Shown here in pieces: positions 43,951 to 51,818 of a DNA stretch of 64,000 nt. The position numbers and the translations under genes were made by a program. Within the stretch, counting starts at the first letter, position 1. Each line of letters opens with the position of its first letter. The DNA lies in contig NZ_KB907308.1 of assembly GCF_000381925.1 (NCBI RefSeq), positions 372,001 through 436,000 of the forward strand, read 5' to 3'. The notes under the pieces were generated by a model, which made no database searches, had not been told where the DNA came from, and saw nothing but the letters and a program-made list of their open reading frames with translations. Source of the DNA: Nocardia sp. BMG111209. GTDB lineage: Bacteria > Actinomycetota > Actinomycetes > Mycobacteriales > Mycobacteriaceae.

Positions 43951-43974
43951 CGGGGTAGAGCCGGCTCTACCCCG
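43951..43974. promoter_or_regulatory. 24-bp perfect palindrome upstream of the ABC/two-component operon
   Basis: Self-complementary over 24 bp without a spacer; each half reads CGGGGTAGAGCC on its own strand, centred on GCCGGC. It lies 89 bp upstream of the minus-strand ATPase start and is the best operator candidate for the operon's own NarL-type regulator. It could instead form a cruciform or hairpin in RNA. Confidence 0.6.
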
Positions 43975-44003
43975 TGCGGCCACGAAGGGGGTAGTCGTGG
44001 GAG

Positions 44004-44214
44004 GGGTTTCGCTCCCGGATGCCGCCGGGACGCACGGCCTCGGCCGCGCGCTGCGCGGCAGGGTTCCGTCGCCGGACCGCCGCCAGACACTGCGCGGTAG
44101 GGTTCCGCTCCAGACGCCGCCAGGGCACAGGCTTCACACCGCGCGGCAGGGCTTCGCCCCGGGACCGCCGCCGGGGTATACGGCTCCGCGCTGTGCGGCA
44201 AGGGGTTTCGCGGC
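44004..44214. repeat. Imperfect intergenic repeats, about five units
   Basis: Units starting GGGTTTCGCTCC, GGGTTCCGTCGCC, GGGTTCCGCTCC, GGGCTTCGCCCC and GGGGTTTCGCGG at about 44004, 44061, 44100, 44149 and 44203. Each is followed after a short stretch by a CCGCCGCC-like block and preceded by TGCGCGGCA-like sequence. They fill most of the 357-bp gap 43863-44219 between the ABC operon and the oxidoreductase. I see no gene in the gap. Confidence 0.6.
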
Positions 44215-44219
44215 CGCAG

Positions 44220-45158
44220 TCAGGGCACGAGGACCAGGCGGCCGCGCAGGCCGCCGGCCGACATGCGTTCGTGCGCTTCCCGGGCCCGCTCCAGGGGCAG
44301 GGTGCCCGCGACCCGGAGTGTGGGGTGCTCGCGGATCAGGGCGGTCAGTGCCGGGCCGTCGGCGCTGATCCATTGTTCGTGAACCCGGATGCCGCGCAAC
44401 GGGATCGGGGCCGAACCACCCACCACCGTGACGAACGAGCCGCGGGTGCGGACCGCGGCCAGCGCGCGCACGCCGAGGCCCGCGGTGTCCACGGCGCCGT
44501 CCACACCGCCGGGGATCAGGCGGCGGACTTCCGTTGCCGGGTCCGTGATGTCGCGGTCGACGAACCAGGTCGCGCCCCGATCGCGCAACAGCGACTCGTC
44601 GGAGGTCGATGCCGAGGCCACGACCCGCAGGCGGCGGCGGACCGCGAATTCGACGGCGAATCCGCCGACCGCGCCGGCGGCGCCGGTGATCAGCACGGTG
44701 TCGCCCGGGGCGAGGGCCGCCAGGTCCAGGGCCTGGTGTGCGGTGAGGCCGTTCAGGGGCAGGGTGGCCGCATCGACCGGCGGCAGATCGGAGGCGGCGA
44801 TCGCGGTCGCGTCGAGGACGACGTAGTCGGCGTAGCAGCCGAGGTCGCGGTCCAGCAGGTCCCGCAGCCCGATCACGGTGTCGCCCACCGAGAATGCGCT
44901 CACGCCCGGTCCGGTCGCAGCGATCGTGCCCGCGACGTCCCAGCCGATGCCGGTGACGGCGCGCGGCGCCATCAGACCTGCCGCGGCCAGCGCACCGGAC
45001 CGGGTGACGAGGTCGACGGGATTGACGGTCGCAGCCCGCACCCGGATCAGGACCTGGCCGGGACCCGGCCGCGGCACGGGTACCTCGATCACCTCCAGCA
45101 CCTCGGGGCCGCCGTAGCCGCGGGCGATCACTGCTCGCATGGTTTCCGTTCCGGTCAT
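44220..45158 (-). CDS. NADP-dependent quinone-oxidoreductase-like alcohol dehydrogenase
   Basis: Zinc-independent MDR-family reductase of 312 residues. N-terminal GroES-like domain (MRAVIARGYGGPEVLEVIEVPVPRPGPGQVLIRVRAATVNPVD) and a Rossmann domain with the nucleotide loop VLITGAAGAVGGFAVEFA. The Cys/His ligands of zinc alcohol dehydrogenases are absent, as in quinone or enoyl reductases. Start at 45158 chosen; 45140 (MRAVIARG) is an alternative. Monocistronic. No regulator is adjacent; the upstream gap carries the 43-bp repeats. Confidence 0.9.
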   Translation of the reverse strand: MTGTETMRAVIARGYGGPEVLEVIEVPVPRPGPGQVLIRVRAATVNPVDLVTRSGALAAAGLMAPRAVTGIGWDVAGTIAATGPGVSAFSVGDTVIGLRDLLDRDLGCYADYVVLDATAIAASDLPPVDAATLPLNGLTAHQALDLAALAPGDTVLITGAAGAVGGFAVEFAVRRRLRVVASASTSDESLLRDRGATWFVDRDITDPATEVRRLIPGGVDGAVDTAGLGVRALAAVRTRGSFVTVVGGSAPIPLRGIRVHEQWISADGPALTALIREHPTLRVAGTLPLERAREAHERMSAGGLRGRLVLVP

Positions 45159-45380
45159 GTCACCAACGTAGGGAGAGTTGCTCTCCATCGGGAAGTAGGC
45201 ACCTCGAGGTGCGTACCACACCCGGGCGTAGGAACGGGTCCCATGGCGGCCACGGACGACGGATATCGGAACCTCGGCCGCACAACGGGGTTCGGACGCC
45301 GGTCGCGAGGCGATCGAGGCGTCCGACCGGCATCGTCCTCGTCGTCTCCGGCCTGCGAAGGCAGTGCCGTTACGCCGTCC

Positions 45381-45723
45381 GGTGTCGGTGCCGTCCGACA
45401 CGAGCACTACCGCGACCCGGTCCGGTTTGGGCCGCAGCCGACGCGAGCAGTTCCGTGACCCGGCCCGGTGTCGGCGCCAGCCGAGGAGAGCAGTGCCGCG
45501 ACCGGCCCGGTATCGGCGTCAGCTGACGAGAGCAGTGCCGCGACCGGCCGGGTGTCGGCGCCCAGCCGACACGAGCAGTTCCGTGACCCGGCCCGGTGTC
45601 GGCACCCGTCGACGGGAGCAGTGCCGCGACCGGCCCGGTCTCGGCGCCCGTCCGACGCGAGCAGTACCGTGACCCGGTCCGGTCTCGGCGCCAGCCGACG
45701 AGAACAATGCCATGGCCCGGTCC
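45381..45723. repeat. Eight tandem copies of a 42-44-bp repeat
   Basis: Unit starts at 45381, 45424, 45467, 45509, 45551, 45595, 45637 and 45681. Each reads like GGTGTCGGCGCCAGCCGAC, then GAGCAGTnCCG, then a GACCCGGCCC end, with unit lengths of 42-44. The first part forms an inverted repeat (fifth copy: GTGTCGGC-gccca-GCCGACAC). Units are not multiples of three, so it is not a coding repeat. The whole gap 45159-45853 has no convincing gene. The array ends 130 bp before the next start. Confidence 0.9.
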
Positions 45724-45853
45724 GGTTGCGCAGAGTTGTCCGGGCCGACATCGACAGTTCGGCGGTAGCGGTCGCGCGACGGCGGCGAATCGGGTATGCC
45801 GGTGTGGTGCGGATCGATGTGACACCCGGCGCGGGTGCGGGGGTGGGTGGATC

Positions 45854-46867
45854 ATGATATGTCCGCACTGCCATCAGAATGTGTTGCGCAAGGAACGGAC
45901 CGGGCGGCGCTGCTCGAAATGCCGGAAGGTGTTCGCGCTCGAGCCCAAGGAGAGCCCGCTCGGGATGCACGATGTGCGGCTGCACAAACTGGCCGAGCAA
46001 CTCGGGGACGGCCGCGGGCTGGCCTATACGATCACCCAGCTCTGGTACGCGGCCGGGCGCAAGAAGCTGCCGGATCCCCGATCGCGAGTGACCGGTATCC
46101 GATTCGGCGTTTCCGTGCCGATCGTGATCCTCGGTTTCTTCGCCATGATCTCGCGGCTGGTACCGCCCGCGGTCGGCATCCTCGCGGTCGTGGTGCTGGT
46201 GGTGGCGGTCCAGATCGTGATCTCGGTGCGGCGACAGCGCATCATGGATTCGGTGCAGATCCGGATTCCGGTGGACTTCAAGACTTTTCAGCGTGAGGTG
46301 GCGCAGCGCTGGGCCGGTGTCTACAGATTTCCGCCGCCGGGCTCGGTGGACGAATCCCTGGCACTGCCGCCGCCGGTGCCGCGGCCGCGCTTCGCGGTGC
46401 TCTGCCCGGAGCGCAGCGTGCTCACCTGCCTCGCCGCCAATCACGCGACCCAGCGGCACGATCTGGCGCTGGCACAGCGAATCGACCAGGTACCGCCCGC
46501 GATTCCGGTCATCGTGTTGCACGATGCGAGCCTGCCCGCCCTGCGATTCGCCGACCAGGTCCGGGCACAACTGGCGCCACGTCCGGTGCTGAACCAGATG
46601 TCGCCGCGAACGGTACTCGCCAAGGGCGGCCTGCTGCGCCTGCGGACCAAGCCGCCGGCACCGGAGGAACTGGCCGCGGCGCCGCGAAACGTGTTGTCGC
46701 AGGAGGAGTTCGACTGGCTGGCCGCCGGCTGCTGGTCGCCGATCGCGGCGCTGCCGCCGGCCCGGCTGCTGGCGTTGGTGGACAAGGCCGTCGATCGTAT
46801 CGAGCAGGCGACCGATCCCGATCGGCGCCGGGCTCGCGCGGTCGGCTTCCTCAGCTGGCCGGCGTGA
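45854..46867 (+). CDS. Zinc-ribbon membrane protein, diverged paralog of the next gene
   Basis: Protein of 337 residues. A zinc ribbon opens it (Cys3, Cys6, Cys20, Cys23). Then comes a winged-helix-like segment with TITQLWYAAGRKKLP (Tyr65), two membrane helices (82-98, 104-124), a strand FAVLCPERSVL, and VIVLHDASLP with Asp224. The C-terminus is GFLSWPA. From residue 40 on it can be aligned by eye with the next gene along the whole length: TxxQL[WY]YxAxR, a [V]P-V-xxxxFxR block, LxCxxxSVxxxLxAN, VLHDA and GFL[ST]WPA. The membrane pair is an insertion. Function unknown. Stop and next start overlap (TGATG). Confidence 0.8.
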   Translation: MICPHCHQNVLRKERTGRRCSKCRKVFALEPKESPLGMHDVRLHKLAEQLGDGRGLAYTITQLWYAAGRKKLPDPRSRVTGIRFGVSVPIVILGFFAMISRLVPPAVGILAVVVLVVAVQIVISVRRQRIMDSVQIRIPVDFKTFQREVAQRWAGVYRFPPPGSVDESLALPPPVPRPRFAVLCPERSVLTCLAANHATQRHDLALAQRIDQVPPAIPVIVLHDASLPALRFADQVRAQLAPRPVLNQMSPRTVLAKGGLLRLRTKPPAPEELAAAPRNVLSQEEFDWLAAGCWSPIAALPPARLLALVDKAVDRIEQATDPDRRRARAVGFLSWPA

Positions 46868-47676
46868 TGCGGGACCGGGTACCGGATCGGCTGCTGCGCA
46901 TCGCGATCGAGCGTGCCGGTGCGCCGAACGGGTTGTGGTTCACCGAACGTCAGTTGTACTACCAGGCATGCCGGGTGGCGCTGCCGGTACACCGGCTGCC
47001 GCACCGGATCACCCGTACCTTCCCGGTTCCGTTGCGCTACGAGGTGTTTCGCCGGGCGCTGGAGCGGTACGGCGCGGTACCGGGACTGCTCGCGCCGCAA
47101 CCGCCGCGCACCGGCCCGGCGGGCCGGCACACCCCGGAACCGGATCTGTTCGACTACGGCCTGCCGCGGCTGCTGGTCTGCCAATCCGATTCGGTCGCAC
47201 AGATGTTGCGCGCCAACGCCGTTCCGATGGAATCGGCGTGCCCCGTGGTGAGCGCGGCGGAACTGCCGCTGGATCCGCGGATGACGGCCATGCTGGGCCG
47301 CGTCGAGCGGTCCGCGGTGTACGTGCTGCACGATGCCGGCGCCGAGGGCCACGACTTTCCCGCGCGCGTCGCCGAACTCACGGATATCCCGGAAGGCGTA
47401 CGGCTGGTGCCGCTGGGCCTGCGCGCGAATCAGGCCGCCCGCCTGCACGCCTTCCATCGGCGTGGCGAATCACGGCCGGTGGCAGCGGAACTCGATCCCT
47501 GGGAGCGCGCCTGGCTGGCGCGTGGCCGGTTCGTCGAGGTGGAGGCGGTCCGCCCGGCCGCACTGCTGCGCACGGTGCACCGGCTCGTGCGCGACATCCG
47601 CCGCCCGCCGCGGACCGTGGTCGGCGAGTGGCGCCGAGCCCGCGAAAGCGGCTTCCTGACCTGGCCCGCGGCATGA
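46867..47676 (+). CDS. Unknown protein resembling topoisomerase VI-A/Spo11 layout
   Basis: Soluble protein of 269 residues, a paralog of the preceding gene without zinc ribbon or membrane helices. Residues 22-40 (GLWFTERQLYYQACRVALP) look like the winged-helix region of topoisomerase VI-A/Spo11, where the second Tyr of an R-x-x-YY motif attacks DNA; here that is Tyr32. Residues 101-117 and 150-168 (VYVLHDAGAEGHDFPARV) resemble a Toprim core, but the usual Glu and the second Asp of DxD are missing. Either the activity is lost or the likeness is only structural. The GTG at 46864 is an alternative start. Confidence 0.75.
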   Translation: MRDRVPDRLLRIAIERAGAPNGLWFTERQLYYQACRVALPVHRLPHRITRTFPVPLRYEVFRRALERYGAVPGLLAPQPPRTGPAGRHTPEPDLFDYGLPRLLVCQSDSVAQMLRANAVPMESACPVVSAAELPLDPRMTAMLGRVERSAVYVLHDAGAEGHDFPARVAELTDIPEGVRLVPLGLRANQAARLHAFHRRGESRPVAAELDPWERAWLARGRFVEVEAVRPAALLRTVHRLVRDIRRPPRTVVGEWRRARESGFLTWPAA

Positions 47677-47787
47677 GCGGTCAGGGGGCGGAGGCGGCAG
47701 CGGAGCGTCACCACGCAGGCCCCCCACTCGTGCCCGATCGACACAGCATGAGCGGTGCCGACAGATCTTGGAGGAGAGGGGCCGACG

Positions 47788-48270
47788 ATGCCGGTGCACC
47801 GGCAGATCACCTATACCGATGAACTGCTCGCCGACGGCACCGCGCACCGGCGCTACTCCGACGGCCGTGAGGAGTGGCGCAACCGGACCCCGGCGGGAAC
47901 GGTGTCGTGGCAGGACAGTCAGGGCAATGCCGGTGTCGACGAGCCGCTGGGCAAGGCGCTGGTGAAGCGCACCTTCCGGGACGGCCGGGTGGTGTACGGA
48001 CGGGAGGGTGGCTACGGCCGGACCCTGTGGAGCGGTGGGGTTCTCACCGTCAACCGGTCCTCGTTCGGCGGCCGGGTCGGCATCATCCTCGCGGCGGTGG
48101 CCGGTGGCGCGCTGCTGACCGCGATGGCGATGCCGCCGGATGTCCTCACCGCGGAGCAGGAGGAGGAACTGCGCCGGCAGGCGGCGGGTCAGCAGTCGAG
48201 TTCCGACGGCGGTTCCGACGACAGCGGCTGGGGCGACGACTCCGGCGACGACAGCGGCGATTTCGGCTGA
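47788..48270 (+). CDS. Small membrane protein with Asp/Ser/Gly-rich C-terminal tail
   Basis: Protein of 160 residues. Residues 1-105 are soluble and rich in Tyr-x-Asp-Gly turns (ADGTAHRRYSDGREEW, FRDGRVVYGREGGYG). One membrane helix follows (VGIILAAVAGGALLTAMA, about 108-125), then a charged helix, then a 24-residue tail with eight Asp and no basic residue (ending GDDSGDFG). GGAGGAGAGGGG precedes the ATG at 47788. It lies 111 bp after the previous gene and only 8 bp before the asparagine-synthetase-like gene, so the two are almost certainly co-expressed. Family not recognised. Confidence 0.8.
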   Translation: MPVHRQITYTDELLADGTAHRRYSDGREEWRNRTPAGTVSWQDSQGNAGVDEPLGKALVKRTFRDGRVVYGREGGYGRTLWSGGVLTVNRSSFGGRVGIILAAVAGGALLTAMAMPPDVLTAEQEEELRRQAAGQQSSSDGGSDDSGWGDDSGDDSGDFG

Positions 48271-48278
48271 GGGGCAGG

Positions 48279-50021
48279 ATGTCTCGCTGGTGTGCGATTC
48301 TCGGTACGGACGATCCGGCCGGCCGGATCCGAGCGCTCGGTGGTGAGCCGGTCGCGGTGACCGGCCGGTACGCGCTGGGCACGGTCCCCGGCGCCGGCGC
48401 CCACGCGGAACTGTTCCGGGCCCGGAACCCGTCCCGTGCAGCCGATCTGGTGGCGATCGGCGAGGTGACGCTGTACAACGCCGACCGGTTGCGGACCCGG
48501 CTCGGCGCCGCCGCCCCGCCGCGTGATTGCGGCGACGGCGAACTGCTGCTGCACTGCTACGCCCACCTCGGACTCGACGGAATCGCCGCGGCGGACGGCA
48601 TTTTCGCGCTCGCCATCGCCGACGGCGAGGATCTGCTGCTGGTGCGCGACCATGTCGGCGGCCGGACCCTCTTCCACGCCCGGTCCGGCGGCGCCTGGGC
48701 GGCGTCGACCTCGCTGCGCGCGCTCACCCGCTGGCCGGATCTGCGCACCGGCCTGAATCTGCCCGCGGTGCAATCGTTCCTGAGCTTCGCCTATCTGCCG
48801 GGCCGGGACACCCTGCTGCGCGACGTGTACGAGGTGCTGCCGGGCCGCTGTGTCCGGCTGCGGCCCGACGGCTCCTCGTCGGAGGAGATCTATTGGGAGC
48901 CGCGCGAATTCGAGGAGGACGGACCGGCCGGCGGATTCGCCCGTGGGTTGCGGGAATTGCTGGAGGACGCCACGGCCCGGCGGCTGCCCGCCGGGGAACC
49001 GGTCGGGGTGCTGTTGTCCGGCGGCGTCGACTCGAGTCTGGTGACCGCGCTGGCGGCCAAACTGCACGACCATCCGGTGCGCACCTACTCGATCAGCTTC
49101 GGCGACACCATGCCGAACGAACTCGCCTACTCGGGACTCGTTGCGGCTCATTGTCATACCCGGCACCGGGTGCTCACCGTCTCCGGCGAGGCGGTGGCGG
49201 CCCGGCTCGCGGAGACCATGGGGTTGCTGGACTGCCCGGTCGGCGATCCGCTCACCGTGCCGAATCTGATGCTGGCCGAGGCGGTTTCCGCCGACGGCGC
49301 CCGGGTGGTGCTCAACGGGGAGGGCGGCGACCCGGTGTTCGGCGGCCCCAAGAACCTGCCGATGCTGATCTTCGAACTGGCCCGGGACGATCCGGATCCG
49401 CGCGCCCGCGCGCAGGCCTATCTGGACAGTTACCGGAAATGTCATGCCGACCTGCCGGTGCTGCTGAGTCCGGAGGTCCGGGCCGCACTGGCCGACGCGC
49501 CGCCGCTCACCGACGTCTTCACGCCGTATCTGCGGCAGGGGCAGATGCGCGGCCTGCTCAACCAGTTGCTGCACGCGAATCTGCGCACCAAGGGGGCGCA
49601 CCACATCCTGTCGAAGGTGGAGCGCATCACCACCGCGGCGGGCGTGCAGGGCCGGTCGCCGCTGTTCGACCGCGCGGTGATCGACTACTCCTTCCGGGTG
49701 CCGCCGCGCTACAAGCTCGCCGGGACGAGCGAGAAGTGGATCCTGAAACAGGCCGTGCGCGACCTGCTTCCGGCCACCATCATCGATCGCCCGAAGAGCG
49801 GGATGCGAGTTCCGGTGCAGCAGTGGCTCGCCGGACCGTTGCGCGAACTCGGCCGCGATCTGTTGCTGGGGCGATCGGCGCGGGCCCGGGGCCTGTTCCG
49901 GGAGGACACCATCCGCGCCTGGCTGGAGGGCCGCGGCACACTGCTGCCCAGGCAGGGCGGCAAGCTCTGGCTGGTGCTGTCGCTGGAGCTGTGGTTGCGT
50001 TCCTTCGAGGTCGGCCCCTGA
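48279..50021 (+). CDS. Asparagine-synthetase-like amidotransferase lacking Cys2
   Basis: Protein of 580 residues with the two-domain layout of AsnB. The N-terminal glutaminase-like domain begins MSRWCAILGT, so the Cys that should be residue 2 is residue 5 and cannot be the N-terminal nucleophile without extra processing. The C-terminal ATP-pyrophosphatase domain is intact: LLSGGVDSSLV (247-252), LNGEGGDPVFGG and KWILKQAVRDLLP. Loss of Cys2 is known in beta-lactam synthetase and other ANL-independent amide-forming relatives. It may use ammonia or an amine on an unusual carboxylate. Coupled to the small membrane gene upstream and a cupin-like gene downstream. Confidence 0.88.
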   Translation: MSRWCAILGTDDPAGRIRALGGEPVAVTGRYALGTVPGAGAHAELFRARNPSRAADLVAIGEVTLYNADRLRTRLGAAAPPRDCGDGELLLHCYAHLGLDGIAAADGIFALAIADGEDLLLVRDHVGGRTLFHARSGGAWAASTSLRALTRWPDLRTGLNLPAVQSFLSFAYLPGRDTLLRDVYEVLPGRCVRLRPDGSSSEEIYWEPREFEEDGPAGGFARGLRELLEDATARRLPAGEPVGVLLSGGVDSSLVTALAAKLHDHPVRTYSISFGDTMPNELAYSGLVAAHCHTRHRVLTVSGEAVAARLAETMGLLDCPVGDPLTVPNLMLAEAVSADGARVVLNGEGGDPVFGGPKNLPMLIFELARDDPDPRARAQAYLDSYRKCHADLPVLLSPEVRAALADAPPLTDVFTPYLRQGQMRGLLNQLLHANLRTKGAHHILSKVERITTAAGVQGRSPLFDRAVIDYSFRVPPRYKLAGTSEKWILKQAVRDLLPATIIDRPKSGMRVPVQQWLAGPLRELGRDLLLGRSARARGLFREDTIRAWLEGRGTLLPRQGGKLWLVLSLELWLRSFEVGP

Positions 50022-50059
50022 TCGGGCCGGCACCGATCCAGACGCGAGGAGTTCGCCGC

Positions 50060-50800
50060 ATGCCGCAGCCACGCATCAAGCACACGGCCGACGACGAGAA
50101 CGAGGTCCACGACGTCGGCGGTTTCGCCGACGCGGGCCGCTGCGTCGTGACCCCGGTGGTGCGGTTCCCGGCCGGGGTGGCACTGGCCGTGGTGCAGGCG
50201 TTCGCGGCGATCGTGCAGCGCGCCAAGACCTCTCACGTCGCGACCACCCCCGACGCGGACGGTGTGGTGCGCTCCCAGACCTTCGAGGAGGGCGACGTCT
50301 ACATGATCGAGAAGCCCTTCGACGGCTATGTCGCCGACCGCTATCTGATGGATTTCTACGACGTCGCCGAGCGCGACATCTGCTCGCGCATGCATCTGCA
50401 CACCGGGCTGCGCTTCGTCCGCATGATGACCGGACCGGACACCCGGATCCGGGTCGGCAGCCTGTCCCCCTTCGAGATCACCCACGTCGAGGGCGTGACC
50501 CCGTTCCGGCCCGAGGTGTTCGCCGACGACCTGCCCGACACCCCGCCCGGCGTCCACCGGATCCGCCACAACCTGATCGTGCCGCCGTGCTCGTTCGTCG
50601 ATATGCAGATCCCGCGCGGCACCAGCCATCAGTTCAACGCCGTCGGCCCGCACGCGGTGATCGACTCCGTCCATCCGGAGGAGTCGATCGAGGTGTTCCG
50701 CGAACGGATGTCCGGCTATCGGATGATGGCGCAGACGGTCTTCCTGGCCGATACCCTGCCGCCCGCCGCCAGCTGCCTGGCAACGTTGCCGGACGCGTGA
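50060..50800 (+). CDS. Cupin-like protein of unknown function
   Basis: Protein of 246 residues, beta-rich, with no signal peptide. Segments such as RDICSRMHLHTGLRFVRMMTGPDTRIRVGSLS and RIRHNLIVPPCSFVDMQIPRGTSHQFNAVGPHAVIDSVHPEES look like the two halves of a cupin barrel with potential His ligands. GAGGAG lies 9 nt before the ATG. The gene follows the asparagine-synthetase-like gene by 38 bp and is likely its operon partner. The cupin assignment is from pattern only. Confidence 0.7.
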   Translation: MPQPRIKHTADDENEVHDVGGFADAGRCVVTPVVRFPAGVALAVVQAFAAIVQRAKTSHVATTPDADGVVRSQTFEEGDVYMIEKPFDGYVADRYLMDFYDVAERDICSRMHLHTGLRFVRMMTGPDTRIRVGSLSPFEITHVEGVTPFRPEVFADDLPDTPPGVHRIRHNLIVPPCSFVDMQIPRGTSHQFNAVGPHAVIDSVHPEESIEVFRERMSGYRMMAQTVFLADTLPPAASCLATLPDA

Positions 50801-50804
50801 TCGG

Positions 50805-51269
50805 CTACTTCGCGTCGCCGAGATCCACGGCCAGCACCGAGCGCGCGGCGTCCAGTGCCCCGTCGCACCGGCTCTGCGCCTCCGCCACCTCCTTACCGCT
50901 CGGCTGACCGTCCCGCAATTGCTGCAGCCGCTCGATCCGGTCCAGCGCCGTGAGCACCGCCGTGCTGGACGCCTTCGGGCCGTACAGTTCGATCCGCGTC
51001 GCGGCCCGCCGCAGTTCCGCCAGCGCCGTCTCCTGGGACACGGACTCGCCGTCCTGCGGCGAGCGCAGTACCCGCGCGGCGGACAGGAACTGCACACAGG
51101 CGTCCTCGTATCTGCCCTGCCGGGCGTCGCGCCGATCGATGTCGCGGATGCGTAACGCCAGCCGCATGGTGTGCCGGCCGCTGAGCAGCCCGCTGACGAC
51201 GGTGGTGAGGTTGCCGACGATCGCCACGACGGCAATCAGCCACAGCTGGAGTGTCATGTGCCGAGACAT
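50805..51269 (-). CDS. Membrane-anchored helical protein of unknown function
   Basis: Protein of 154 residues. One N-terminal helix (LQLWLIAVVAIVGNLTTVVSGLL) anchors a cytoplasmic, mostly helical domain with charged heptads (RLALRIRDIDRRDARQGRYEDACVQFLSAARVL, ELRRAATRIELYGPKASSTAVLTALDRIERLQQL). The GPKA turn and layout recall actinobacterial proteins of unknown function annotated beside stress genes. ATG at 51269 or 51257. It converges with the cupin gene, 4 bp apart. Confidence 0.7.
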   Translation of the reverse strand: MSRHMTLQLWLIAVVAIVGNLTTVVSGLLSGRHTMRLALRIRDIDRRDARQGRYEDACVQFLSAARVLRSPQDGESVSQETALAELRRAATRIELYGPKASSTAVLTALDRIERLQQLRDGQPSGKEVAEAQSRCDGALDAARSVLAVDLGDAK

Positions 51270-51485
51270 ACCACCGCGAGGCGGCGGGGGCCACCGGGGC
51301 GACCACGAGCCCGAGCTGCTGTGAGGTTGCCGGGACCGGGCCCGGCGTACCATCGGACCCAGAGAGCTTCCACGGCGTCCGGCGGAGTTCGCGGCAAAAG
51401 AAATTGGCGCGATTAACACCGCCGTGACGGGTTATCGCTGTGCTGTACCGGTAGGGCCGGTAGGACACGACGACAGGAGGATATC

Positions 51486-51758
51486 GTGCTCGGGCTCGGA
51501 ATCATCGGCTGGATCATCATCGGCGGCTTGGCCGGATGGATCGCCAGCAAGATCATGAAAACGGATGCGCAGCAGGGCATCTTCTTGAACATCGTCGTCG
51601 GCGTCGTCGGCGGCCTGATCGGCGGCTTCCTGCTGAAGCTGTTCGGGGTCGACGTCGAAGGCGGTGGGCTGATCTTCAGCTTCCTGACCTGTCTGGGTGG
51701 CGCCGTCATCCTGTTGTTCCTGGTCAACCTCGTCACGGGTCGTCGCGCAGTGCGCTGA
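51486..51758 (+). CDS. GlsB/YeaQ/YmgE family stress-response membrane protein
   Basis: Protein of 90 residues with three membrane helices and the family pattern GIIGWIIIGGLAGWIASKIM, then GIFLNIVVGVVGGLIGGFLL and a Gly-rich third helix. Known members are transglycosylase-associated, stress-induced small membrane proteins of unclear function. AGGAGG lies 6 nt before the GTG at 51486. Monocistronic. Confidence 0.93.
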   Translation: MLGLGIIGWIIIGGLAGWIASKIMKTDAQQGIFLNIVVGVVGGLIGGFLLKLFGVDVEGGGLIFSFLTCLGGAVILLFLVNLVTGRRAVR

Positions 51759-51787
51759 CCGGCCCGCGGGCACCCATATCCGACCCT

Positions 51788-51818
51788 GGTGGCGGCACCG
51801 GCATCCGATGCCGCCACC
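51788..51818 (+). terminator. Hairpin after the GlsB-like gene
   Basis: Perfect 10-bp arms GGTGGCGGCA (51788-51797) and TGCCGCCACC (51809-51818), 29 bp past the stop. The remainder of the 493-bp gap 51759-52251 contains a second small hairpin (TCCGCCGCA/TGCGGCGGA, 52062-52087) and no convincing gene. Confidence 0.6.

Noticed and set aside
45364..45672. Protein-coding tandem repeat frame
   Set aside because: Unit lengths of 42-44 shift the frame, there is no ribosome site, and all frames look equally open due to high GC.
45381..45723. CRISPR array
   Set aside because: The repeats are directly adjacent with no variable spacers, and no cas genes are present.
46867..47676. Wadjet or topoisomerase VI system
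   Set aside because: No SMC-like, MukBEF-like or GHKL ATPase (topoisomerase VI-B) gene is nearby, and the Toprim acidic residues are incomplete; only a fold-level likeness is claimed.
47788..50800. Lasso-peptide cluster
   Set aside because: There is an asparagine-synthetase-like protein but no transglutaminase-like leader protease, no RiPP recognition element and no typical precursor peptide.
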